Shown piece by piece: positions 33,561 to 41,766 of a stretch of 64,000 nt of DNA (its first letter is position 1; every line of letters starts with the position of its first letter). The notes below the pieces were generated by a model. It saw only the letters and a list, made by a program, of their open reading frames with translations, was not told the origin of the DNA and searched no databases. The DNA is from Paludibacteraceae bacterium (GTDB taxonomy: Bacteria > Bacteroidota > Bacteroidia > Bacteroidales > Paludibacteraceae). A program made the position numbers and the translations under genes. The stretch is taken from positions 186,001 to 250,000 of the forward strand of contig JAFTZQ010000005.1 of assembly GCA_017464475.1 (NCBI GenBank), read 5' to 3'.

Positions 33561-33637
33561 ATAACCTAGGTATAACCTAGGTATCACCTAGGTATCACCT
33601 AGGGTTGACCCGATCTTGATAGTATCTTAATAGTATA
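33561..33637. repeat. 11-bp x7 array between glmM and lpxB
   Basis: ATAACCTAGGT x2, ATCACCTAGGT, ATCACCTAGGG, then TTGACCCGATC, TTGATAGTATC, TTAATAGTATA: seven 11-bp units ending at the base before the glmM stop codon. The first 49 bp differ from 44531-44579 at one base. Confidence 0.95.
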
Positions 33638-35011
33638 TTATCCTTGAATTACCTTTATCACACTCTGAGCGAGGGCGTTGGCTTGCTCCATCGTAGCCGC
33701 TTCGGAATAGACGCGGATGATGGGTTCGGTATTGGATTTGCGGAGGTGAACCCATCCTTCGGCGAAATCGATCTTCACGCCGTCGCGGTCGTTGATGCGC
33801 TCGTTGCGGTAGAGTTCTTTCACCTTGGCGAGAATAGCATCGACGTTGGTATCGGGAGTGAGGTCGATACGATTCTTGCTGATGCAGTAGTCGGGCAGGG
33901 TAGCGCGCAGTTCGGACACTTTCATATCCAGATGCGCCAGATGGCTGAGGAAGAGCGCGATGCCGACGAGTGCGTCTCTGCCGTAGTGGCACTCCGGATA
34001 GATGACACCTCCGTTGCCTTCTCCGCCGATGACCGCATTCACACGTTTCATCTCCGCTACTACATTGACCTCGCCAACAGCGCTGGCGCTATACTCGCCG
34101 CCGTGCGCCCGGGTGACATCGCTCAGCGCGCGCGTGCTGGACATATTGCTGACGGTATTGCCCGGTGTATGGCTGAGGATGTAATCCGCTACGCTGACGA
34201 GCGTGTATTCCTCGCCGAACATCTCTCCGTTTTCGCAGATGATAGCGAGCCGGTCCACATCGGGATCCACCACAAAACCCACATCGGCTTTGCCGGATTT
34301 GAGCAAGTCGCTGATCTGGGTCAGATGCTGCGGCAGCGGCTCCGGGTTATGCGGGAAATGTCCATCCGGCGTGCAGTTGAGTTCGATGATATTCTGTACT
34401 CCTACGGCTTTGAGAATAGCCGGAATAGCAAGTCCTCCGACGGAGTTGACACAGTCGATAGCAACTGTGAAATTCCGCTTGCGGATGGCTTCTACGTCCA
34501 CCAGTTTCAATTTGAGCACCTGCTCAACGTGGTAAGGCAGGTAATCCTTGGAGGTCATGTGACCCAAGTCATCCACTTCGGCGAAGGTGAAATCTTCTTT
34601 CTCCGCAATCGCCAATACACCTTTTCCTTCGGCATCATTGAGGAACTCTCCTTTCTCGTTGAGCAGTTTGAGTGCGTTCCATTGCTTTGGGTTATGGCTG
34701 GCGGTAAGGATAATACCTCCTGCGGCATGTTCGCCCGTGACGGCAAGTTCGGTGGTGGGCGTAGTGGCGAGTCCGATATTAACCACGTCATATCCCATTC
34801 CCATGAGCGTGCCGCAAACGATTTGCTCTACCATGTGTCCGCTCAGCCGCGCGTCGCGTCCCACTACGATCTTGTTATTTCCCGGTAGCGCAGCGCGTCG
34901 CTGGGTAGCATAAGCCGCTGTGAAACGAACAATATCCACCGGGTTCAACCCCTCTCCCACACGTCCGCCGATCGTACCGCGGATGCCGGAGATACTTTTA
35001 ACTAAACTCAT
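33638..35011 (-). CDS. glmM: Phosphoglucosamine mutase
   Basis: A 457-residue alpha-D-phosphohexomutase making glucosamine 1-phosphate for peptidoglycan and LPS. Active serine loop ILTASHNPKQWN, metal loop DPDVDRLA, substrate loop GEGNGGVIYP and phosphate site RKSNTEPIIRVYSEA. The start SISGIRGT is typical. lpxB follows after an 11-bp array, so both may share a transcript. Confidence 0.93.
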   Translation of the reverse strand: MSLVKSISGIRGTIGGRVGEGLNPVDIVRFTAAYATQRRAALPGNNKIVVGRDARLSGHMVEQIVCGTLMGMGYDVVNIGLATTPTTELAVTGEHAAGGIILTASHNPKQWNALKLLNEKGEFLNDAEGKGVLAIAEKEDFTFAEVDDLGHMTSKDYLPYHVEQVLKLKLVDVEAIRKRNFTVAIDCVNSVGGLAIPAILKAVGVQNIIELNCTPDGHFPHNPEPLPQHLTQISDLLKSGKADVGFVVDPDVDRLAIICENGEMFGEEYTLVSVADYILSHTPGNTVSNMSSTRALSDVTRAHGGEYSASAVGEVNVVAEMKRVNAVIGGEGNGGVIYPECHYGRDALVGIALFLSHLAHLDMKVSELRATLPDYCISKNRIDLTPDTNVDAILAKVKELYRNERINDRDGVKIDFAEGWVHLRKSNTEPIIRVYSEAATMEQANALAQSVIKVIQG

Positions 35012-35012
35012 A

Positions 35013-35591
35013 TTATTGCTTAACTTTGATTTTCAGTATATATACATAAGGTGTCACGGACGATTGCTCGGCGTTAAATCCTAATTTGCTTGGGACGATG
35101 ATTTCGCATACCGACTCCGGATATTTCATCAGCCGAATAGCCAGATGCCAAGCCGTTGCTTCGCACTCGCTCAGGTTCGTATAATGGAACTCATACGGAT
35201 ACGACTGATCCAAGGTGCTCCAATAACTCAGCGTGTCCGCATTCTCCGTCAGACCGAATTTCTTGTACCGCGCGACGATGAGGTCGTTCGGAATAATCTC
35301 CAAATCAACCGTATCAATCTTCGTGGGGCTGATGGTGTCGTATCGCACGGAGTCCCCGCGCGAGATGAGATGGAAATAGAAATTGTCCACTCCCGATACT
35401 TTGTAGTACTCTTTTTCTCCCCAGACATGATCAATAGAAGGTTCTTCCTTGAGAATCTGCAGGTTATTTCGGCTGATATAGTTGGCAATCAGCCTGTCTT
35501 CTTGGTCGCGGAGTCTGGAATAGGTGTTACTACTGCATCCGGATGCAATAATAATCAGACTAACCAAACTCAATAAAATACTCTTCTTCAT
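35013..35591 (-). CDS. DUF4827 (FKBP-like) lipoprotein
   Basis: A 192-residue lipoprotein (signal ending IIIASGC, Cys 19). The body matches DUF4827 of Bacteroidales, related to FKBP folds (YISRNNLQIL, YYKVSGVDNFYFHLISRGDSV, EIIPNDLIVARYKKFGLT, ESVCEIIVPSKLGF). Peptidyl-prolyl isomerase activity is unproven. Its start overlaps the stop of the FKBP-like gene by one base, and glmM begins 1 bp after its stop. Confidence 0.82.
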   Translation of the reverse strand: MKKSILLSLVSLIIIASGCSSNTYSRLRDQEDRLIANYISRNNLQILKEEPSIDHVWGEKEYYKVSGVDNFYFHLISRGDSVRYDTISPTKIDTVDLEIIPNDLIVARYKKFGLTENADTLSYWSTLDQSYPYEFHYTNLSECEATAWHLAIRLMKYPESVCEIIVPSKLGFNAEQSSVTPYVYILKIKVKQ

Positions 35592-36112
35592 TATTTCAAT
35601 TCTAATTCAATCATTACATTTTCATACGGAGGGATATCATTGGTGCCCTGCATTCCGAACGCGGTGTACCAAGGCACAAACATTCTGATGCGGCATCCAC
35701 GATGCCATTCCCTGATGCTAAATTCAATCGCGATGGGCAACTCTTGTTTGCCGATGGTATATGTGCCCTCGCTGTCCTTCAGCCGTTTCCCGTTCAAGTC
35801 GTACACCTGCATGTGGATGACCCATTCTTCGCCTCTTTGGGGAGTCGGAGAGTCGGTATCGCCTCGGTCCAAGATGGTGATCCACGCTCCGCCTTCGTAG
35901 AGCGCGTATGGTTCGTCTTGCGCTTGAGCCAGTTGCAGCAACTGTTTATCTGCCGCTACCGCCAAGTCTCTATTGACCTGCATCAGCGCTAATTGGGCGC
36001 TATCGACTTGAGGCGCTTCTCCTTTGCGTTGGCTGGGGCGCTGCGGCGCTTGGTGTCCGCAACCGACGAGGAGAACCAAGCACAGTCCTATGATGCATTG
36101 CGCTTTTCTCAT
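35591..36112 (-). CDS. FKBP-type peptidyl-prolyl isomerase-like lipoprotein
   Basis: A 173-residue lipoprotein: MRKAQCIIGLCLVLLVGCG with lipobox Cys 18, a glutamine-rich spacer, then an FKBP-like domain (GEEWVIHMQVYDLNGKRLKDS, GKQELPIAIEFSIREWHRG, RMFVPWYTAFGMQG, ENVMIELELK). Probably a periplasmic folding helper. ATG 36112 overlaps the stop of the upstream regulator gene (ATGA); a longer frame inside that gene is rejected. Confidence 0.82.
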   Translation of the reverse strand: MRKAQCIIGLCLVLLVGCGHQAPQRPSQRKGEAPQVDSAQLALMQVNRDLAVAADKQLLQLAQAQDEPYALYEGGAWITILDRGDTDSPTPQRGEEWVIHMQVYDLNGKRLKDSEGTYTIGKQELPIAIEFSIREWHRGCRIRMFVPWYTAFGMQGTNDIPPYENVMIELELK

Positions 36113-39100
36113 GAGTTGTTTCCCTTTTTCTCCAATGCGGCACGACGGTATTCGCTCGGCGTAACGCCGTACGTGTTCTTGAAGCATTTGGCGAAATACC
36201 GGCTGTCGTTCATTCCTACCATGTATGTGACTTCGGTGATGTTATACTGTCTCTCCTCCAAGAGTTGCGCCGCGCGTTTGATACGCATTTCGCGGATGAA
36301 CTCAACCGGACTCAGCCCGGTGAGGCTCTTCAGTTTGTTGAAGAATACCGTTCTGCCCATTCCCATCTCTTCTACCAATTCATCTACGGTGAGGGTGTTG
36401 TTATCCAGTTGTCGCTCCATCACATCCAGTAGTCTGGCGAGGAAAGCATCTCCCGGAAGCGGATCGTCCGTCTTCTGCGGCTCTAAACGCATCAGCCGCT
36501 GGCGGTAACTCTGTTCCAATTGTTCGCGTTGCGTGAGGATATTTTGTACCCTTGCGCGCAGGTATTCGGGTTCGAAAGGTTTCGTGACGTAGTCATCGGC
36601 TCCGAATTCCAGCGCTTGCAGCCGGCTCTCAATGGCTGTTTTGGCTGTGAGAAGGATCACCGGAATGAAATCAAAATCTCTATGCTGCTTGATCCATTGC
36701 GTCAATTGGAGTCCGTCCACTTTCGGCATCATCAGGTCTGTGACGACCAGATCAATATGATTGTTGGAGATAATTTCCTCTGCTTCTTCTCCGTCCGCTG
36801 CTGTCTCTACGTGGTAGTCGTGGCTCAATATCTTGGTCAGGAAATTCCGCATATCCACATTATCGTCCACTACCAGAATCGTCCTTGGCTGGTCTTGCTG
36901 CTCTTGCTCCAGTTGCTCCAGTTTGTCTTCGAACGTGGGAGCCGTAACGGCTTGCGAGGAAGCATCGTCTGCGATGAACTCCACCTCGTTTCCGAAATGC
37001 TCTTTGCCGGAGTGAAGGAGGACGGTGATCTTGGTACCTTTGCCCACTTCGCTCTCCACCTCTATATATCCGTGGTGCAAATCTACCAGCTCTTTGGTCA
37101 GATTCATACCGATTCCGGTTCCGGTGATGCCGGTGTTATTGAGTTCGTTGTTGCTGGAGAAGCGCTCGAAGAGGACATTCCGTTTCTCCGGTGCGATGCC
37201 GACACCTTCGTCCTCTACCGCCAGCGTCACAAATCCCGGTTTGGAATCAATGATCACACGGATGGATTTGCCGGCAGGAGTGAATTTGAACGCATTGCTG
37301 AGGAGGTTCCAAAGGATGGTGTCCATTCGTTCGCGGTCCACCCAGACGGTCGAGTCCTCTGTGCGGTTATCGATCTCGAAATGGATATGTTTCTCGTACG
37401 CCTCTTTGCGGAAGTTGGCGCTCGTTTCTTCCACCAGATTGCTGAGCATGGTCTGCTGGATTTTGAGTTTCATCTTCTGGTTTTGCACTTTTCGGAACTC
37501 CAGCAACTGGTTCACCATGCGCAACATCCGTTGCCCGTTGCTTTGCACGATCTCCAACTGGCTGCGGACGCTTTGGCTGATGCGTTCGTTCTGGAGGATA
37601 TTCTCAATAGGCGCTACAATGAGCGTGAGCGGCGTGCGGAGTTCATGGCTGATATTGGTGAAGAACCGCAGTTTGATATCCGTCACTTGTTGCTCTACGA
37701 TCACTCGTTGGCGGAGTCCGTTGAACACCGAAACGGCATAGGAGATGATGCCGATGAGGAGAGTGAGACCGAGTATGTACAACAGAATCGCCCACCATGT
37801 AAGCCAGATCGGTTTGTTTACACAAATGACCAGGGTCTGCTCGTTGTTCACTTCGATTCCTTCGCGGTTGGTGGAGCGGACATGGAAGATATAGGTACCA
37901 TGGTGAAGATTGTTGTACGCCACTCGCCGCAGGTCGCGTGCATATCGCCATTCATGGTCGATGCCGTCCATCTTATAGAGATACATGATCTGGTCGGCTG
38001 CTACGTATTCCATCGCGGAGTATTCAATCTCGATATTACTCTTGTACGGAATGGAAATGGTGTCTCCGTAGAGGACAGAGTCTGCCACTTCTATTTTGGT
38101 GATCCGCATCGGCGGAACAGACTCGGAGCGATGGATACGGCGTGGGTCAAACGAGCAGTAGCCGTTCGAATAGCCAAAGAGGATTTGACCGTCCGGCGTG
38201 CGCAGCGCTTCTGCCTCGGTGAAATAGATATTATCCTCTCCGTCCAGCGCGTCGTAGTAGTATAAATTGCCGGTGCTCAGATCTAGTTGGGCAATATCGC
38301 TTTCGGAGCAGAACCAGAGGTTCGTGCTGTCGCAGGTCATAGCCAGAATGATATCATGGAAGACCTCTGTGGCAACGATCTCCGGTTTCTCCGCTTGCGG
38401 GTCAATACTCAGTAATCCGCCTCCGAACGAACCCAGCCATAGTAGTCCATGGCTATAGCATAGCGCGCGGATATCGTAACTCGGAATGACAGTACATTCC
38501 ATGTTTTGCAGGTTCACTTTGAGAACACCGGTAGTTGTGGCGCACCATAAGTTTTCGTCAATAAGCAAGATGTCGCGCACTTTCATGCCGTGTCCTACCA
38601 CTTGCGGTGCGCTCCATGTTTTTCCTTCTTTCCGCAGGATATTGACGCCTCCGCCGTACGTAGCGACATACAGCGTGCCGTCTTTGCCTTCTTCGATATC
38701 ATAGATATCAGGGTGCGAGGTAGGAATGATGGTTCCGTCCGACATGTTTTTCAGTCCGTTGCCTTTGGTGCCATATAACATGCCATGCGAACTCTCCAGT
38801 GCGCAATATACGTTTGTCTCCGATTTGACGAGGGTAAGCACTTCTCCTTGTCGAGTGGTAGCGAAAGCGCGTACTTCACCATTCGCTTCCAAGGAGTGTC
38901 TCATGTCGTGCAGTTGATACGGCGTGGGTTCCATGTTGATGCAATCGACGCCTCCGTCGTACGTCGAGACCCACATCAGTCCGTCGCGATCAATATACGC
39001 TGTATGGATCATGTTGGTCAGTCCGTCAATCGGATAGACCAGTTCATCTTTCTCGTAATCGTAATAACTCCATCCACCTCCGGTGGGGTTGACCCAAGTG

Positions 39101-39669
39101 CGTCCTTGTTGGTCCTCCAAGAGGAAGAAATGCTGTCTGAGTAGCCCGGCATAGCGGCTGTCCAAAGGTGGAGTGAAGCGTTTCCATTGCCCGAAGCGGT
39201 AGCGCAGGATGCCGTAGGTATCGTCCGTTTGCCAGATCACGCCCCGCGAGTCCACTTTCGTGTGCTTCTCCGCTTCGTTCATTTTGAGTAACATCCCTTC
39301 CGGCAGGCTGTCGTACGGGAATTCGGTTGTTACTTGGCGTGCGGCGTCCAGACGGTAATAGTGTCCGTCGTACGTTGCCCACCATAGTTGTTCCCGGTCA
39401 TCCTCATAAATCAGTTCCACACGATTGTTGACTTGCGCTTCTTCTCCGTTGCGCATGGCTTTGAAGGTCACAAACTCGTATCCGTCGAAACGGTTCAATC
39501 CATCCCATGTGCCAAACCACATGAAGCCTTGCTTGTCCTGCATGATTGCCATGACGGTATTTTGGCTCATGCCATCTTTGATGGAATAGTGCTGCACGAC
39601 GTAGTGCTCGTTTGCGCCCGCGCATAGCGCGAAAAGCAATAGTCCGATGAGGAGACGGAAATGCTTCAT
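36109..39669 (-). CDS. Hybrid two-component system regulator (HTCS)
   Basis: A 1186-residue one-protein signalling system. Signal peptide; periplasmic beta-propeller (Reg_prop repeats such as DKQGFMWFGTWDGLNRFDG, DRDGLMWVSTYDGGV) to ~500; Y_Y_Y domain; membrane helix ~630; HisKA with FFTNISHELRTPLTL; HATPase (NLLSNAFKFTP, VEDEGVGIAPEKR, GTGIGMNLTKELV); receiver domain (VVDDNVDMR, phosphoacceptor in LVVTDLMMPKVDG); AraC-type DNA-binding domain at the end (GMNDSRYFAKCFKNTYGVTPSEYRR). HTCS usually sense glycan fragments. No glycan genes adjoin it; the amylase cluster lies 5 kb away. Confidence 0.95.
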   Translation of the reverse strand: MKHFRLLIGLLLFALCAGANEHYVVQHYSIKDGMSQNTVMAIMQDKQGFMWFGTWDGLNRFDGYEFVTFKAMRNGEEAQVNNRVELIYEDDREQLWWATYDGHYYRLDAARQVTTEFPYDSLPEGMLLKMNEAEKHTKVDSRGVIWQTDDTYGILRYRFGQWKRFTPPLDSRYAGLLRQHFFLLEDQQGRTWVNPTGGGWSYYDYEKDELVYPIDGLTNMIHTAYIDRDGLMWVSTYDGGVDCINMEPTPYQLHDMRHSLEANGEVRAFATTRQGEVLTLVKSETNVYCALESSHGMLYGTKGNGLKNMSDGTIIPTSHPDIYDIEEGKDGTLYVATYGGGVNILRKEGKTWSAPQVVGHGMKVRDILLIDENLWCATTTGVLKVNLQNMECTVIPSYDIRALCYSHGLLWLGSFGGGLLSIDPQAEKPEIVATEVFHDIILAMTCDSTNLWFCSESDIAQLDLSTGNLYYYDALDGEDNIYFTEAEALRTPDGQILFGYSNGYCSFDPRRIHRSESVPPMRITKIEVADSVLYGDTISIPYKSNIEIEYSAMEYVAADQIMYLYKMDGIDHEWRYARDLRRVAYNNLHHGTYIFHVRSTNREGIEVNNEQTLVICVNKPIWLTWWAILLYILGLTLLIGIISYAVSVFNGLRQRVIVEQQVTDIKLRFFTNISHELRTPLTLIVAPIENILQNERISQSVRSQLEIVQSNGQRMLRMVNQLLEFRKVQNQKMKLKIQQTMLSNLVEETSANFRKEAYEKHIHFEIDNRTEDSTVWVDRERMDTILWNLLSNAFKFTPAGKSIRVIIDSKPGFVTLAVEDEGVGIAPEKRNVLFERFSSNNELNNTGITGTGIGMNLTKELVDLHHGYIEVESEVGKGTKITVLLHSGKEHFGNEVEFIADDASSQAVTAPTFEDKLEQLEQEQQDQPRTILVVDDNVDMRNFLTKILSHDYHVETAADGEEAEEIISNNHIDLVVTDLMMPKVDGLQLTQWIKQHRDFDFIPVILLTAKTAIESRLQALEFGADDYVTKPFEPEYLRARVQNILTQREQLEQSYRQRLMRLEPQKTDDPLPGDAFLARLLDVMERQLDNNTLTVDELVEEMGMGRTVFFNKLKSLTGLSPVEFIREMRIKRAAQLLEERQYNITEVTYMVGMNDSRYFAKCFKNTYGVTPSEYRRAALEKKGNNS

Positions 39670-39670
39670 A

Positions 39671-39710
39671 TTTAACGATTTAACAGTTTAACGTATTAAG
39701 GTTTAACGAT
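39671..39710. repeat. 8-bp repeat spacer between rfbA and HTCS gene
   Basis: TTTAACGA, TTTAACAG, TTTAACGT and further related units fill nearly the whole 41-bp space between the rfbA stop and the HTCS start. Confidence 0.8.
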
Positions 39711-40604
39711 TTAATGTGAAGCCAAGCGCTCCAGATAGCGTCCATAAGCGGTCTTCATCTCTTTGCCGAGCGCAGCAAGTTGTTCGGTTGTGATCCAACC
39801 GTTTTTCCAAGCGATCTCCTCTATGCAGCTGACGTAGAATCCTTGGCGGTTCTGGATAGTAGCAATGAAATTGCCGGCGTCGAGCAGGCTGTCGCAGTTG
39901 CCGGTGTCGAGCCATGCGAAACCGCGGCTGAAGAGTTTAACGCGCAGCGTTCCTTCCGCGAGGTATAGTTTGTTGAGGTCTGTGATCTCGTATTCTCCGC
40001 GTGCGCTGGGTTTGAGTGCTGCGGCTTTGTCGCAGACCGTGTTATCATAGAAATACAGACCCGGAACGGCATAGTTGCTCTTGGGCTCCGCCGGTTTCTC
40101 CTCCAGACTCTTTACAATCAATTCCGCTTCTTTTCCATCGGTGTGTTTTTCCTCGAACTCCACAACGCCGTACGCGCGCGGGTCTGCCACTTCGTATCCG
40201 AAGATGCACGCTCCGCCGTGTTGGACGCTCTCGACAGCCTCTTTGAGCATTCGTCCGAAATGCTGGCCATAGAACATATTATCGCCGAGGATGAGACATC
40301 CGGGTTCACCATTGAGGAACTCTTTGCCGAGCACGAACGCTTGCGCCAAGCCGTTTGGCACAAGTTGCACTTTGTATTTCAAGGTCATTCCGATGCGGCT
40401 GCCGTCGCCCAACAGTTCCTCGAACATCGGCAGATCGCGAGGTGTGCTAATAATCAATACTTCGCGAATTCCCGCCATCATCAGAGCACTCAGCGGATAG
40501 TAAATCATCGGCTTGTCGTAAACCGGCATGATTTGTTTACTGATCGCTTTACTCAATGGATACAAGCGCGTAGCGCTGCCTCCGGCTAAAATAATTCCTT
40601 TCAT
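39711..40604 (-). CDS. rfbA: Glucose-1-phosphate thymidylyltransferase
   Basis: A 297-residue RmlA nucleotidyltransferase making dTDP-glucose for rhamnose and O-antigen sugars. MKGIILAGGSATRLYPLSKAISKQ, LGDNMFYGQHF, FGYEVADPRAYGVVEF, EEKPAEPKSNYAVPGLYFYD and FAWLDTGNCDSLLDA are conserved. No other rml genes are in the window. HTCS follows behind an 8-bp repeat spacer. Confidence 0.96.
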   Translation of the reverse strand: MKGIILAGGSATRLYPLSKAISKQIMPVYDKPMIYYPLSALMMAGIREVLIISTPRDLPMFEELLGDGSRIGMTLKYKVQLVPNGLAQAFVLGKEFLNGEPGCLILGDNMFYGQHFGRMLKEAVESVQHGGACIFGYEVADPRAYGVVEFEEKHTDGKEAELIVKSLEEKPAEPKSNYAVPGLYFYDNTVCDKAAALKPSARGEYEITDLNKLYLAEGTLRVKLFSRGFAWLDTGNCDSLLDAGNFIATIQNRQGFYVSCIEEIAWKNGWITTEQLAALGKEMKTAYGRYLERLASH

Positions 40605-40703
40605 ATCTATGGTATGTTAACGTTAGCGTCCGCAAAGATACAATAAAAAATTGACACTCGCAAATAAAAGTGTCAATTTTTACACATTTATGTGTATTTT
40701 CTG

Positions 40704-41579
40704 TCAAATGAGCGCTAAAATAGCGGCAAGGAAGGTAGTAACCATCAGGATCGGCATGTGTTTGTCCAGTCCCTCGTCATTGGCTCCGACGAATCCGACA
40801 TGCCACGCCCAGACAGGCAATACGGCTGTTACCCAATAGTTGCCGAGGACGGTGAAAATAACCAGACTGCCAAGCAACAGAACGAGCTGGTAAATCCGTG
40901 CTCCTATAGGTCCCAAGAGACTTGCGAAAGTACGTTTGCCGTGTTCCATGTCGTTCTCCATGTCGCGTATATTATTGAGGTTCAACACGCTCACGCACGG
41001 AAGTCCGATCGCGACTCCGCTCCAGAACACGTCCCAGTTCATCGTTTGAGTCAGGAGGTAGAAAGAGCCCATTGTGCTGACCAGACCGAAGAAGATGAAT
41101 ACGCCCAAGTCTCCTAATCCGTAATAGCCGTAGCTATGTTTGCCGAGGGTGTATGTGACGGCTCCAATGATCGCCAGCAGTCCAAGTGCTGTGAATCCTT
41201 GACTTTGCATATTGAAGAGCGTACCGAACGCGCTGTAAATCAGCGCGGTACCGAAGACGGCGCATATCCCGACAAATAGCCATATTACCTTTTTCATTTG
41301 CTCCACGGTGATAGTACCTGCTTGCAGGCCATAGGGAGTGCGCTCTTCCTGGAAGAGGTCGGTGCCTTTCTGGTCATCGCCTAATTCGTTGCAGAGATTG
41401 CTGAGGATTTGCAGACTGATAGTTGTACACATCGCCAGAGCGAAAACGATCCATTCATGGATGGAGAATGAGTTACCGCTTGCGTGCATGTATTTTGCAG
41501 CCAAGCCGGATCCGAGAATGATTCCCGACATAGAGAGGGGAAGCGTTCGAAGTCTAAAAGATTGAATATACGGATTCAT
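40704..41579 (-). CDS. menA: 1,4-dihydroxy-2-naphthoate polyprenyltransferase
   Basis: A ~291-residue UbiA-family prenyltransferase for menaquinone, with about eight membrane helices. N-LCNELGDDQKGTD (substrate Asp-rich motif) and NLNNIRDMENDMEHGKRT (second Asp motif) are clear. ATG 41579 (MNPYIQSFRLRTLPLSM) fits both the family start and a promoter box at 41611-41604; earlier Met codons lie at or before the predicted transcript start. Menaquinone supports the anaerobic respiration expected with Rnf. Confidence 0.93.
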   Translation of the reverse strand: MNPYIQSFRLRTLPLSMSGIILGSGLAAKYMHASGNSFSIHEWIVFALAMCTTISLQILSNLCNELGDDQKGTDLFQEERTPYGLQAGTITVEQMKKVIWLFVGICAVFGTALIYSAFGTLFNMQSQGFTALGLLAIIGAVTYTLGKHSYGYYGLGDLGVFIFFGLVSTMGSFYLLTQTMNWDVFWSGVAIGLPCVSVLNLNNIRDMENDMEHGKRTFASLLGPIGARIYQLVLLLGSLVIFTVLGNYWVTAVLPVWAWHVGFVGANDEGLDKHMPILMVTTFLAAILALI

Positions 41580-41603
41580 AACAATACGATTCATAACGAG
41601 CGG

Positions 41604-41611
41604 CAAAATTA
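41604..41611 (-). promoter_or_regulatory. menA promoter -7 box
   Basis: TAATTTTG on the minus strand with TTGCG about 20 bp upstream, divergent from the preA promoter. Confidence 0.6.
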
Positions 41612-41661
41612 CTATAATTATTTGATATACGCAAGAATGGAGCACTTTTTTTGTGTATTTC

Positions 41662-41692
41662 TTGCGTATTTGAAAAAAAAGTAGTACTTTTG
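41662..41692 (+). promoter_or_regulatory. preA promoter
   Basis: TTGCGTATTTG followed by an A-run and TACTTTTG at 41685-41692. The leader to the ATG is about 70 nt and is mostly the 11/22-bp array. Confidence 0.7.
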
Positions 41693-41710
41693 CAGCCGTA
41701 ATTAACCATG

Positions 41711-41765
41711 ATACCCGTATAGTTTAATTCAAATACCCGTATAGCTTAATCCAAAATCCAGTATA
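41711..41765 (+). repeat. 22-bp x2 (11-bp x5) array in preA leader
   Basis: ATACCCGTATA + GTTTAATTCAA, ATACCCGTATA + GCTTAATCCAA, then AATCCAGTATA: five 11-bp steps ending one base before the start codon. Confidence 0.88.
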
Positions 41766-41766
41766 T

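Noticed and set aside
33546-33587. N-terminal extension of lpxB
   Set aside because: It is translated CCTAGG repeat; the conserved family start is at 33545.
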